NCBI RefSeq assembly: GCF_001625215.2
Contig: NC_030387.2
Span: 29,349,606 to 29,413,605, forward strand
DNA from: Daucus carota subsp. sativus
Lineage: Eukaryota > Streptophyta > Magnoliopsida > Apiales > Apiaceae
Direction: 5' to 3'
Length of the DNA stretch: 64,000 nucleotides
How positions within the stretch are numbered: the stretch's first letter is position 1; each line of letters starts with the position of its first letter. Positions 45,656 to 57,929 of this stretch are shown here, piece by piece. The notes below the pieces were generated by a model. That model saw nothing but the letters and a program-made list of their open reading frames with translations. It was not told the origin of the DNA and searched no databases. The translations under genes and the position numbers were made by a program.

Positions 45656-47339
45656 ATGGAGATTCGATTGGATTTCTTGCGGTATCTTGAAACTGATGCA
45701 GCTGTGAATATTCTGGCGTGCTTGGATGATACATCTGATCTTATTCGTGCAAGTCTAGTGTCACATTGCTGGCGTGATTTCGGTGAGCACTTTATCTTAA
45801 TATGGATGGTATACTATTAGCTGGATATGTCTTGCTGTATCACGGGTTCAATTCATCTAAACTGTCCAAATTTATCTTAATATATCTTATTATTGTTATA
45901 ATTCATAAGCAGTTGTCTTGCTATTTCCTCATTAACCTCGGGAACTAGTAGTTTACTTCAATACTAGGGAGACACGTAAGAACCTTAAAGTTGGTAGGAG
46001 AAATAATTTTTTCAATTACCTAAATCTTCATTTGGGTTGTCTTGTAGTTTCTCGTTCTGTAGATTCCAGACTTCCAGTTACATAGTTCATCTTATATCTT
46101 AGATAAACAGAACTTTTGCTGTTAAGCTTGCTGGCTGTAGAGGTTTTGAATAATGTGCCTCACTTCTGAATTTAGTGAACTATTTTGATAAAAACATTTT
46201 GCTGTTTTTAAAGTTACCAGATTGTTAGAATAATTTATGTTATAGCCTTGTATGGAAAGATATCCCCTTTTTTTGTTTGCCTATAATTTTTTTAATACTA
46301 TTGTTTGTCCACGTGCAGTGATTTCAACTGGACTTTGTAAGCACTTGTGTTTGAGAAACTTTCCGCAGCTTGCTAATATAGCTTATGTGACTGAACCAAA
46401 CCATGAAGTTAAAAAATCAACTGATGCTGGGTCGAGCACTTCTCTGCAATGGGAAGCTCTTGAAAGGGAGCACAGGGTCTATGGTTCTTTATTTAGAGCT
46501 CTTACCAAAATTAAAGCTATCAATTGTTTGGAAGAGGCATTTGGTGCTTCCAGCACAGATAATTATCCGGAAGAAAGCATAAATAATACTTTGGATCCGA
46601 GAGAAGCTATTCGACGAAGGTACTCATATTGGTCAAGTAAAGGACAAAAAAATCCTAGTGTGCCTGAGACATTAATCTACAAACTCAAAGCTGATATTTG
46701 CGTTATTACGGAAATTGGCATACGGCCTTTCCGCGGTTAGTTGGCTGAATTCATGCACCAATTTTATAAATGTCTGTTGTTGCTTGCTTAAATTTATCAG
46801 CAAACTCATTTGCTAAATTTGTGTCCATCTACAGCGGACTTTCAGCCTGGTCTGCCTATATATTCGGCAAAATCTGTCCGGTTCCGCATGGGTCATCCAA
46901 AATCTCCAACTGAAATAAGCAATTTGGAGTGGCCACTGCAGCAACATGCCGATGAGAAGATTATATGGACATACACTTCACCAGTGTATTCAATGTCTCA
47001 GGTGTGTTGATTAGTATATATTATATAGTATTATATAGGGTCGGGTATTTAAGATTCCACTAAACTTAATGGGATAACTTTAGAATTATATATATTCTTT
47101 TGCAAAACTTGACACTTTCTCAAAATTAACATAACATTGCAGGTATTCCTTGCATTATTGTTCTTTTATATGTTAAATATACTATGTTATGTAGATAAAC
47201 AATTTATTCATTACAAAATTTCTCCAAATAATAAAAAATGGTGTAGAGCAGAAGAATGTCATATTTTATAGGAGTTCATCATAGTTGCCACTCATTGAAT
47301 GTCACATCTGACTCATCAGAGCTCATTTAAACCACTTGA

Positions 47340-47398
<59 letters not shown>

Positions 47399-49073
47399 CA
47401 CCATTAAATCCTACAAAATAATTAACTGAATGGAGGTCCCGCTAATGTGTCTGCCACAAGAATTTAATGAGATGATGAAATTTGCTAATATACACATAAC
47501 GAATTATGTACACAAGAACAAGATGTGTATAATAATTGTATAATACGAACATATTTAAATGCCCTAGACCCCTAGTTGCAAACACAAAAGTATCTATTAA
47601 TTCTTTCAAGTTGAGGTGCTTATTTCTCTCATTTCTGGGTTGAAGAAGAGAATTGACCTCACTAAATTACCGCCATTATGTTATTTTTTCTGTTAATTAA
47701 TACTAGGATTTAACAGTGTAATATATATGCTGAATTGCTGATTTAAGTGGTTTACATGAGTTCCCGTTGAGAATAGCAAGTCAGGTGAGATATTTGAGTG
47801 CAATATGTGGCCACTTTTATAAAACCTCATATTTTAAATATAATCCACAGATTGTGTCCAGTAAAGTAATAATACACTTTGTAAGACATGATATGAAACC
47901 AGTCAAAAACCTTTATGGCATACACAAAAATAAATATTTTTTCCTATATATATGATGTAGAATATAATTTGCAGCTATATGGTCTATCAGAAATGCAAAA
48001 TTCATAAAATATAATGTTGAAAAATGCTTTTGCCTCTGTTTGAAGCTGCACATTTAGACAAAATAATGATAATTGGGTGGAGATTGTGGTTGATATTGTT
48101 ATTAATTTTTTTGAGTAATTACATTCTATGGAGTGTATAACTTTATCTTTATTGTTTTGTATGTCTATTGCTAATATCTTCTCATAATCATGGTGGAGTA
48201 GTTGATCTATCTTGAAATTTCTACAAGCAGATAAATGTGTTGCAACATTTCAAGCTACCAGAACCAGTTCTTTGCGTTGGTGGGTTTGTGCAATTGGAGT
48301 TGATGGGTAGGGTCCAGACTCAGGAGATGGATGAGAAATATTACATCTGGTTAGTCGCCCAATCGATATGTATACTTTTGTTTTGATGGTCAAATACTGC
48401 ATGACATAATTACCCGTTGGCAATAGACGGAACAAGTCGAGTATTATGGGATATTGGTAGATATACAGTACAAGGTCTTGGAGATATTTATTATAAACTC
48501 TGTCCTCTACAGGAACCTCTTGTTGCCAATATTTAGTAGCTAGGTATGTTCTGTCAATGTGCTGAACCTAAATACATATGCTGATATGCTTGTTGTCTAT
48601 CATCTTTACATTGCCGAAAATTGGTGATTTTATACAAGCCTGATCACAGTTTAGCTCAAGTTAATGCAAATATACCCTGTTGAGAATATAACACTCGTTA
48701 AGACCGAGTTTTGCCAGGGAGAAACTTCAAATATAGATAGTTCAGACAGTGAGATTGACTCTCTTTATTTAATATTCGTTCTTTTTCTTTTCCTGCACTT
48801 TGCAGTGTGTCACATGTTGAAGTCATTGGACGTCCGTTGTTCCCTGCATTTGATGTTGATATCACTGAATCTTCTGGGAAGTTTATATTGAAGTACTATC
48901 CTGAAGCTTTACTGCGAACAATGTCGACTGTTTCTAATCCTGTGCACACAGATGTGGACACAAGAGAGGATGACGGAGCGTGGGAGCATTTGCAAGAATT
49001 GGTGGGATTTTTGATGCAGAGAAATGAGGACGACGATCTTATCCAATGGGCTGGCAATGATGATGATGAGTAA
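45656..49073 (+). CDS. F-box protein, At4g00755-like
   Basis: Probable SCF ubiquitin-ligase adaptor of unknown target. Five exons join in frame: 45656-45782, 46319-46735, 46835-47001, 48231-48349 and 48806-49073, giving 365 aa. The N-terminal F-box reads FLRYLETDAAVNILACLDDT, SDLIRASLVSHCWRDFV. Then come GLCKHLCLRNFPQLANI and a conserved plant-specific domain (DPREAIRRRYSYWSSKGQK, LIYKLKADICVITEIGIRPF, KSVRFRMGHPKSP, LPEPVLCVGGFVQLELMGRV, GKFILKYYPEALL). The C-terminus is acidic (QRNEDDDLIQWAGNDDDE). All junctions keep phase (1,1,0,2). The start is the ATG directly after the leader-intron acceptor. Intron 3 is about 1.2 kb and holds a long TA microsatellite. Confidence 0.88.
47344..47396. repeat. 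TA dinucleotide microsatellite
   Basis: About 25 TA units in intron 3 of the F-box gene. Likely variable in length between individuals. Confidence 0.95.
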
Positions 49074-49775
49074 TGTATATGCGAAAAGTGTTTAAGCCTT
49101 GCCTTCAAGTATTACTGCAGTACTAAAGTAGCTTGTGGCCCCCTTGTAAGAGTTTAACTAATGTTTTTCCTGCTGCTCTTTGTAGTGCATGTATTTTTTT
49201 AAAAATATACTTTTAAGAGAACGCAAGGGAGTATGATGAACTTAAGGGCCATGATGAAATAAGTGGTTTTTAAGTGTATAGCTCAATCAAACTCTTTGGT
49301 AACAAATAACAATACATTTGTGTGTGAACTTGGTGGACCTAAAAATCCCTTTGTTCAGTTTCCTGCTCGTTATGTGTTGTTTATTTCTTAACAAACTGCG
49401 TACAAACTTCATTTCATTTTTTGGTTACCAATCATATCAAACATCGCTAAAAAGTAAAAAACATCACTTATATCAAGAAATTCAAGGCGGATCGACAGAA
49501 CAAAAGACAAAGAGTTCATCGTAGATTGCAATTGCCAGCTAGTAAACTCGTTTATGGAAACAAGAAGCTTCATAGCTTACGGAAAGAACGGGGTCTTGTA
49601 GATTACAGACAGGAGAAACTTAAACCGCTGAAGTGTTTTAGATTACACATGAGAAACTTAAACCTATACTTCTTCAATAATGTTACAAGTGAAAAACGAA
49701 CAAACATAGATGTAGCAAGTCTGCACACCATAAGATTTGATGTAGATGGTCTTTGAGTAGAACAGCCGCATCCTT
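49074..49775. other. Convergent 3' region between F-box and PEX11 genes
   Basis: Should contain both 3' UTRs, as the genes converge with about 700 bp between stop codons. No other gene seen. Confidence 0.5.
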
Positions 49776-51368
49776 CTAAGCGGCCTTTGGCTTTGGTGGT
49801 GAAGGAAGTAACTGCACGAAAAAAAAGAAGCACATGAGATGAGCGCAGAAATTTGCCATTTCTTTCAAACTAACCAACCCCGAAACACAGTTCTTTCAGA
49901 AACAACATAGGTGATCCATATAGAGAACCCTGCATTGTGCTTTCAGCAGTTGTTACTGCTGAAAGAATGTATGCTTTGCCATTTCTCTCATTTCCGGACA
50001 ACTGAAAATCTATTTTGGTCACTTATTTACCAGAGTACCCGACCTGACCTACATTTTTCTTTTCTATTGTTTTGAAATCACTGTATGTAAAAAAGACGGT
50101 GAAAGATTAGGTGGTGGTAAATGGAGCACCTGATAACAAGAGATTAGAGCGCTAGTAAATCCAAAGGCTCCCAGGACACGTGGAGTGATTTTCTTAGGTG
50201 CCATTTGTAACAGCCCAGCTGCTACCCCGATATCTATGGCTGCTTTGATCAAGGCCAGCGACCTCTGATTTGATTTTTGCAGTTTAGCACGGTATTCTTC
50301 CTCATTCTGCAATCCCCATTAGTAAAAATTAAGAAAACCAACTCATCTATAGAGTAAAGTATAGTTGCTATCATCATGAGCAAACCTTTTCCTTCTTTAA
50401 TTTCTTCATTGATGCTGAAAGCCTTCCAAGCTCCCCTATCTGAAACCAAATACTAGGTTAAAAACTTTCACTCTTAGCTTCACAATTAGCATGCCTCTAG
50501 CATAGTTAGATATTGATAAGAAAGAACAAGACTTTGGATATTATTAAAAAAGCAACGAACCTCAACCAAGGTAGTACAAATTGATGAACCCATATAACAG
50601 TAAACAGAAATCTTCGCAATACGCTGTGCACGCTCTGCATTCTGTATGGCAGACAGGACATGTAAATCACTATGCAGACCCAATGAAATCAGTCAGAGAC
50701 TCCGGTATATGGAAAAAAAGTTTTGTACCTTGTATATGCCAGTCCTACTGAGCCAAACAAATTGGTCAAGAAACAAGTAAGTTGACAGTAAAGCGTTTTT
50801 GGACTGCAAGAAGCGTTGACATCAAAGATCAAATGACAATTAAAATACAAGATTGCTGGAAATAGCTCTGAGGATAATTCATCTAGTACCTTCCCCAACA
50901 AAATAAGCGGAAGAGGAGTTCCTTCAACTGGAGGACTAATAAGCGCATGTAGATCATTAATAAACTGCAAAAACACTTAAATTTGAATATGAAGTACTAA
51001 AAGGATCACCAAGAAAATCAACTAAATACAAAGGTCATTCTCACTCAGCATCAATATTTTAATTCAAATTCAAATTACACAGTGAGATCAGAATGAAGTA
51101 CATGAATCAAAGCAAAATTTCGATTGAACTAATAATTGTAAACAACAATTTCGGAAAACCAGAGTTCAGACCCAACCTTAAAAAGCCGAAACACTTTCCT
51201 AGCCAAGCTAGTAGTCTTATCAACATTCTGAGCTGTGCCAGGCTCTCCATTACTCACAAACTTGGAACCATACTGAATAGCCCTGCAAATCTTGTCCCTG
51301 GCCTCAGCTTTGTTCAAATACACTATTGCAAGAGCAAGATCAGCTCGAGCTCCATCCAGCAGACTCAT
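49776..51368 (-). CDS. PEX11: Peroxisomal membrane protein 11 (PEX11)
   Basis: Integral peroxisomal membrane protein that elongates the membrane at the start of peroxisome division. Seven exons join in phase 0 throughout: 51368-51177, 50964-50890, 50803-50729, 50641-50561, 50439-50386, 50306-50130 and 49811-49776, giving 229 aa, the normal length. Seen: YLNKAEARDKICRAIQYGSK and NVDKTTSLARKVFRLFK, then FINDLHALISPP, FLDQFVWLSRTGIYK, IGELGRLSASMKKLKKEK, the hydrophobic DIGVAAGLLQMAPKKITPRV segment and GAFGFTSALISCYQLLPSPP. The C-terminus KPKAA fits a dilysine (KxKxx) signal reported for some plant PEX11 isoforms. The layout fits the plant PEX11 C/D/E group. The gene is complete; every junction is GT-AG. 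Confidence 0.93.
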
Positions 51369-52418
51369 CTTCTCTTATTCTCTTACCCTGAACAAAACAT
51401 AAAAACCTCAACATGTAAGCTCAAAACTCAACAATTCTCCCAAAGCCATGATCAACCAAACTACTCAACACAAATCTTGAACACCCTGATCAAATTCACA
51501 TCATGATCAATCAAATCAACTACACATAGACATGCATTCAAGAATCAAATTAAATCAAGTCATTTCATTTATTCTTTTTCTACAAAATTAAACATATAAA
51601 TTATGTACCTTGAAATAGATGGGATCAAACAGAGAAGAGGAGCTAGCTTTCAAGAAACACAGAGGGATCAGAGATAAATATACACAAATTGGAAAGATGA
51701 AAGAACAGTGAAGTTTCCAAATAGGAGCTGATGACAGAGGCTGCTTTGGTCACATCTACTAATCTAAGTACAAACAAATTACTGCGTATAATATCATTTA
51801 TTTAATACTACTAGTACTATAATAAATAATGGGCTGGTGGAGCTAGTTAGGCTGTGATGGCTTGCCAATAATAAGCATCAAACGTGGGTTTTTAGCTTTT
51901 CATGGACCCATTTCATGACAAGTTCTCTATAATCTCGATACGTTTTGATAAACATTTTTCTTTAATTACGAGCATAACTTATAATAGCATTAATGAGCAT
52001 AGTGGTCATTTGGCCTAACAATTGTATTATGCAACAATCATATTTCGCATTATACTCGATTTGAATTTTTTTTTTAAAAGAAAGCTAGCAATTCATATTA
52101 TTTTTCAAAAATATTAACACCAATCTTAAATTTATCAATATTAACCGAATACGACAAAATTACGAACGCGAATATTATGATTTGAAAAGAAATGATACGT
52201 TAAGATATCTCGTGTTTTGTTATTGTTTGATGTCATCTATTTTATCAGATAATATTATCATAAATTACGTCAATATAAATGATAGGTTTACGTCAATAAT
52301 ATTGTCATAAATTCAGTCAAACAACTTAAATAAATAGCTTATTAAATCACAATTATTATTTTTAAAATCATAGAGGAATTGTAGGTTATAAATTTATATA
52401 CATTTCATCAATCACAAA
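51369..52418. promoter_or_regulatory. PEX11 upstream region
   Basis: Presumed leader and promoter of PEX11. A donor-like GGGTAAGAG on the minus strand lies about 20 bp upstream of the start codon, and an acceptor is not obvious, so a leader intron is possible but not shown. The remainder is AT-rich without features. Confidence 0.4.
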
Positions 52419-54604
52419 CTAGCATAAAAGCCCGTGCGAGGCACGGGACTCTAGTTTTTTTTTGTGTTTTAAATAATATTCGTGTGTCATCATATTATTT
52501 CGAGCATAACTATTACGTCTTATTTTTTAACAGAATATGTAAATATGAAATGTAACATTTGCAATCTAATAGCATTGATAGTAATAATATGTACTGTATT
52601 TTAAAAAAAAATTATAGATCAAAAACAACATTTGAACTGATTTTTCTATATTCAAATTCGTTAGGATATAGATGCCATTATCATATTATCTACATGTTCA
52701 AAATTATATTCGAAATTAATACTGAAACTTTTAGAATTTAAATATAATATACCTCATTAAAAAGATCTGTAATTTATTACTGAAAATTATTAAATTATTC
52801 CATCAAATATGAAAACTTGTTCTTGATATGTGAATTACGATATCCTCAATCATGATTAGATGAAGATGTGTGGTCCGCGTTATTTTATATTTATTTCTCT
52901 TTTTTTGAGCATACGTTTGTGTAATAGTTAAGTGATATATGATGGACAGACCATCAACACATTCTTTTTTATTATATGTTGCACACACTTTGTATAAATA
53001 ATAATTGAAACATATGTAAAAGACCTACCTTACTTTATTATAAAAGCATTAATTGAACTACTAACCTTATAATTGTACCCGAAAAATTCTGACACGTTTG
53101 ATGTGGCTTACCCTTTTAATTTTCCAATTATATAGTACTTCAATGCCTTATATATTTTTTTTGTTAATTTAAAATATTAGATGATTATTACTTTGATACC
53201 GCGTGTTATAATATTGTGTTGTTATAAAATATTAATTTTTTATCATTAGTTTTCTGAGCTTGTTGACTAAGACTTTTAATATTTTTCATGTAATCTTTAT
53301 AAACCAGATCTCAAATAGCAAAAATAGAGTAGATGTTAGTTAGGCACCATGGAGTTCATAAAAATAAGAAATATTTAGTTTAATTAGTCGTATAGTTACT
53401 TTTTTAGCTTTGTGCAAACTCACATTTTTAAATATTTTGATACTTTTATTTCTCAGGGGTGAGCAATGTAGCATATCATGTTCAATTGTTAAAGATCAAA
53501 TCAGGTGTTCGATATTCTGGATTATGGAAAACTATTCTTGTTCTATTCCCGTCTAATCAGATATTAGTTTTCATCTTATCGCGTCGGATTATCCATTCCA
53601 GAATTAATTATATTTTATTAGTTTAATTTGTAAATGAATAATTAGTTTAATTATAGTTTGAATCATTTTATTTAACTCGTATGTTATACATTGATGTATG
53701 GCATATGAAAATTATAGTTTTAATACTTTAATATATATATAACTTATTTCTCTGTGTTATTTTATTTTAAGCGAATAAAATTTATAACTCAATAACACCA
53801 AATTTGATGTCTTTGTCACTATTCTTATATCTATAAATTTTTTTTTGAAAAGATTTGGTTACACGTCGAATTCTGAATTCATAAGTCTAAAATAAAAAAT
53901 ATTTTAAACAAAAATATTCTTTCAGTTATCTTATTTCATTTTCTTAAAAATATTGTAATCTCTTTATAAGTCACCTTTTGTAATTAAAAAAAAAATTATG
54001 ACATAGTCCATGTTGAAAGTCCATCAATTTTTCCTTCCAAAGACGCTCACCGAAATCTTAGTTTTTGTGCTTATTTCTCACATTTATGGCTTAAATTTCT
54101 CTAATATTGTATCGGTACTCGTTTAAAGTATTAAGTTAGATTTAAATTCGTCCAATTTTATTCAAATATGAATTATATTCATTTTTTGAAGTCTGAAACA
54201 TGGCTCGAGCCCAATTGTTCAAATTCTTTTTCAAATTTAAATTTATTACGTAAGTAATTAGTTTATGGATATTAATCTATCATGTAAAAAACATATGAGG
54301 TTTACCTAAAATAATAACTTATCTCAAATAGATAAGATATTGAAAAAAAATATAAATACAACAGTTTTAATGTATGAGTTTAATGCTTTTGAATAAAAAA
54401 ATTAATTGCATATGTAGCTCAAGTGGTTTCAGTGGTGTAATTGTAATCAAGAGGGCTTGGTTCGAGTCCCAATAATAACATTTTTTTAATATGTATGAGG
54501 AGGAGTTAGGTTCGGAGTTAGGCTCAGGTTCGGAGCTAGGTAATTTATTTGCTCAGGAGGGAGGCTTGACACGAACGTGTTGGGCTACTATATAGATAAG
54601 TAGA
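52419..54604 (-). mobile_element. Helitron (2.19 kb), non-autonomous
   Basis: On the minus strand it begins TCTACTTATCTATATAGTAG at 54604 after host A and ends with the hairpin CCCGTGCCTCGCACGGG, GCTTTTATG and CTAG at 52419, followed by T. No coding region; the interior is AT-rich. It contains a tRNA-like SINE fragment at 54411-54487. Pairing of the ends is inference from orientation and the A|T rule. Confidence 0.7.
54411..54487 (+). repeat. tRNA-derived SINE-like sequence
   Basis: Has a polymerase III A box (TAGCTCAAGTGG, 54415-54426) and a perfect B box (GGTTCGAGTCC), about 35 bp apart, followed by a T-run. It does not fold as a full tRNA cloverleaf with an acceptor stem, so a SINE head or tRNA-related pseudogene is more likely than a working tRNA gene. 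The flanking ATATGTA words could be a short target duplication. Confidence 0.6.
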
Positions 54605-54901
54605 TTCTTAACTCGACACGTCTACCGTCTACGCCTTTGAAATAGATGCCCTAATATCATTTTACATTTTTGTCAGAAAAAAATATTTAATTTTACATCT
54701 TTTTCAAAAGATAATCTAACTTATTTCAAAAAAAAAAAAGAATAATCTAACTTGACACCCTGTACTTATGTAAATGCAATTTATAGTACTCTTTTGGAGA
54801 GCCGGTCTTGGTGGTTCGGTAAAGCCATTACTGTAATACATTTTATGTAAAGTCTCCCTGCATATTGATCCATAAAGTATGTAATAAATAACTTAAAATT
54901 A
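54605..54901. other. Spacer between two Helitrons
   Basis: No feature supported. Confidence 0.4.
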
Positions 54902-55075
54902 CTAGCCTTTAACCCGTGCGAAGCACGGACGGGTATATAGTTCGTAATTTATTATTTATAATTTAAATTTTAACATCATTTTATTAGTATTTTAATATTA
55001 GCAGATTGAATTTTAATTAAATTATATGATTCAACTGACTATATTTTCTCCCGATTACTTGAAAATGAACAAACC

Positions 55076-55110
<35 letters not shown>

Positions 55111-55651
55111 ATATATATATATATCAGGATTTTAGTACATTTAATCCGATTTTAGTACATGTAGATTTAAAAATAAAAAAAATCAGAAAATTCAAATCGT
55201 TTCCAAACATGGTTGATCGTGTAATACATTAGAAAGATTCAGTGATCTAATCAATCGAATTTCAACGTAATTTTGTAATTTTCATTTTTTTACAACAATA
55301 ACTTTTAAGATTAGAGTTAGAAAGGGTTATGTAAGGGTTCGTGTTTATATTGAAATAGAACACCTTAAAGTTAAAAAGAGTTATATGAAGGTTCTTGTTA
55401 AAAGAAGATATTCAAAATTGTATATTTATAATTTTATATATAACATCATTATAATTTTTTAAATGAAATATTATATGATAATGGATTGTTAGGAGTGTTT
55501 TTAGTATTTGAAACTGTTTAACAATATAATACTAATAGACTCCACATTTGTAGACTTATAGTACCAAAAGGAGAGTACCAAACCAAAAAATATAACTAAA
55601 ACCTTGGACTACAAATTATACCTATGTTGGCTTATTATAGTATAGTATAGA
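54902..55651 (-). mobile_element. Short Helitron (750 bp)
   Basis: On the minus strand it starts TCTATACTATACTATAATAA then GCC at 55651 after host A and ends with the CCGTGCTTCGCACGG hairpin, GTTAAAGG and CTAG at 54902, followed by T. The ends are the textbook Helitron pattern. It contains a TA microsatellite at 55078-55125 and no coding region. Confidence 0.78.
55078..55125. repeat. TA microsatellite
   Basis: A run of TA units with a GTG interruption, inside the 750-bp Helitron. Confidence 0.9.
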
Positions 55652-56276
55652 TTATTCAGTAATAAAAAAATGTAGTCACCGGTTGAGTTTGTCTTATCTG
55701 TGAAGATTCGTGTTGTGTTGGTTGTACAATAACATGACGTATGGTTCGTCTCATTAGCTGTATTACTCTTTTAAAATTAAAAAAATGACACTTTTAATAT
55801 TTTATTATTTTATTAAATATAAATGAGGAATTTAAAATAATGACATGTTGTCGAACAGATCACACGTTATTTGTCATGTGATTTAAGTAAATAAATAAAA
55901 TTGGTAGGTATGATCAGTTCATAGCTTTTCAAGTAAGGTATTTTTTTTTACTTGTTTTAAACTACATTCTTGCAAAAGTTTTCGATTTGTCAATATTAAA
56001 TACATCTGGGGCGGAAAGTACTATAGTTTATAATCTTTTTAATATACGATGTTTAATTTTTTGGTACACGCTATTTTGATGGGTAGTTAAAAATATAATT
56101 TTTATATTTTTTTATTGAACAAAAATATATAATCAAAATTTTAATTATATTGCTGTAAAAATATTTTCTTTACGATAATCATATTCAATTTTCAGCTATT
56201 TGTTCCATACTGACACTGGAACACTGATCAATGTGATCATATCACTGGAAAATTTGGTATTGACAAATCTTATATT
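55652..56276. other. AT-rich spacer, 3' flank of the ARM gene
   Basis: No gene recognised. Confidence 0.4.
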
Positions 56277-57929
56277 CTACCTCCTGCTAAACAAACTTCT
56301 CAACTTCTTTCGTTCTAATCGTTCAAGCAGCTTTTTTGCACCTGGAATGTCCATCTCCGAGAGCTTCTTCAGATACCCAATAGCACCATACGAAATCATC
56401 AGCTTCTTACACTTCTTGCTCGAGGAGATTGAGACAAGGCATGAAACTGCATACTTTTTAGCAGTGTTTTGTGGACTTGGCTCAAGCAACTGGACTAAAC
56501 TTAGCAGAGCCTTGTCATTTTGTTTAAGTTCTCTGCAATTCCGCGGCAGAGTCATTAGGCTTGAAATAGCTTGTGCAGCTATCTCTTTAGCACTGTCTGA
56601 TTTAGCATCCAGCATCTTGACCAGCAGAGGGATGCATCCTGCCTCACCGATCATTTTCTTCATTTCTATTGAGCTGCAAACGCGACAGATTGCTGTGGCT
56701 GCAGCCTTCTGTGCGTTCAGTGAGCCTGACTTGAGCACTTGAACAAGCCTTGGAATGAGGTCAGCTGAGACCAAATTGTCGACAGAGACTGAACCAATCA
56801 GGTTCCTCAATGCACCTACCGCGGAGTCTTGAGGCAATGAAACATCCAAATAGGCTAACAAACTAGGTATCCCTCCTTCTGAAATGACAAGCTTGCGAAG
56901 ATTGTTGTTAGTTGAGGTGAGATTTTGGAGGCACTTGGCTGCGTGATCTCTAGACTCTGGTAGAATTCCACAGTCAAGGAGAGTGATCACGAGCTTTATG
57001 ATTCCTTCTTCAGCTAGAGATTGGCGTACTTCTGGAACAGCAGATAAGTTTTTCAAAGTACAAGCAGCCGCAGCCTGGGTTACAGAATCACCTGTCTGAC
57101 AAATTTCAATCAGAGGGCGCACTCCATTATGCTCAACGATTGAACGAGCTGTTTCTACTGAAACAGACAGTCTTTGAAGAGAAAGTGTAGCTTTCTTTTT
57201 GCCTACTGCACTGCCAGACTCGACGATCCTTATGAGAGGTGGAAGAACACCTTCTTCTACTAGCCAACTCTCCAAACACTTGCAATCCGCAAGTCTGCAG
57301 ATGACTGAAACAGTCTTTTCTCTGATACGTTGAGAAGTTGCAGTGAGCAAGTGAACTAAAGCAGCAATATTGCTCCGTCCAAGAACTTCTGATACCTTCT
57401 TTATATCCTCTTGCATAATCTCAAGGACACCATCAAGAGCCTTATGTTTTGCCTCCAAGTGGCCAATCTGAAGCCTGGTAAGTAGTTCCCTTGTACTAAA
57501 CTCAAGTTCCGTTCTAGAATTTACAGCAACTTCTCCAAGAATCCCAGTTTTTATCAGAAGCCCACAATCTCTAAAATTCATATCCAGTTTTCCTGATAAG
57601 GCATCGAGATCACTCTGCATCTGAAGCCTCCCTCTATAATTTTCCTTTCCGCACATCTCTGCCAAAGCAATTGCTTCATTAAGTGTCTTCAAATTGGCTT
57701 GTAAATATTCATTGCATAGCGTATTCTTTGAGAAATATGGATGGCTCGATAAATCTGATAAGCATGCAGGGACCAGTTCCAGCTTAGTTATTATGGTTTT
57801 CCACCTGGCCGAAAATCCCTTAACTTCCCTTGCTCTATGAAGTGCAATCAGAACAAGATCTTGAGCATTTAATAACAATTCTTCTGCAGACTGGATATCT
57901 ACCAGTGCATCAATTTTGTCTTCTACCAT
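56277..57929 (-). CDS. Armadillo-repeat protein with UND-like N-terminus, no U-box
   Basis: 550 aa in a single coding exon. The N-terminal helical region (about 1-180: SAEELLLNAQDLVLIALHRA, FSARWKTIITKLELVPACLS) resembles the UND domain that precedes the U-box in plant PUB ubiquitin ligases, but no U-box follows. About eight or nine ARM repeats run from residue 185 to 520 (for example EEGVLPPLIRIVESGS, HNGVRPLIEICQTGDSVTQA, SEGGIPSLLAYLD, AGCIPLLVKMLDAKSDSAKE). The C-terminus is basic (LERLERKKLRSLFSRR). It is likely a soluble scaffold; the role is unknown. The start is the first in-frame ATG (MVEDKIDALV); the frame upstream opens only at a TTG next to a splice acceptor (TTGCAG at about 57980). 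Similar U-box-less UND-ARM proteins exist in Arabidopsis (At2g45720/At5g50900 type, from memory). Confidence 0.85.
   Translation of the reverse strand: MVEDKIDALVDIQSAEELLLNAQDLVLIALHRAREVKGFSARWKTIITKLELVPACLSDLSSHPYFSKNTLCNEYLQANLKTLNEAIALAEMCGKENYRGRLQMQSDLDALSGKLDMNFRDCGLLIKTGILGEVAVNSRTELEFSTRELLTRLQIGHLEAKHKALDGVLEIMQEDIKKVSEVLGRSNIAALVHLLTATSQRIREKTVSVICRLADCKCLESWLVEEGVLPPLIRIVESGSAVGKKKATLSLQRLSVSVETARSIVEHNGVRPLIEICQTGDSVTQAAAACTLKNLSAVPEVRQSLAEEGIIKLVITLLDCGILPESRDHAAKCLQNLTSTNNNLRKLVISEGGIPSLLAYLDVSLPQDSAVGALRNLIGSVSVDNLVSADLIPRLVQVLKSGSLNAQKAAATAICRVCSSIEMKKMIGEAGCIPLLVKMLDAKSDSAKEIAAQAISSLMTLPRNCRELKQNDKALLSLVQLLEPSPQNTAKKYAVSCLVSISSSKKCKKLMISYGAIGYLKKLSEMDIPGAKKLLERLERKKLRSLFSRR

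Noticed and set aside
54411..54487. Functional tRNA gene
   Set aside because: A and B boxes are present but acceptor-stem pairing and a normal anticodon arm are not evident; SINE-like origin preferred.
56200..56742. Plus-strand 180-codon frame
   Set aside because: Antisense to the conserved ARM-repeat coding sequence; no independent family match.
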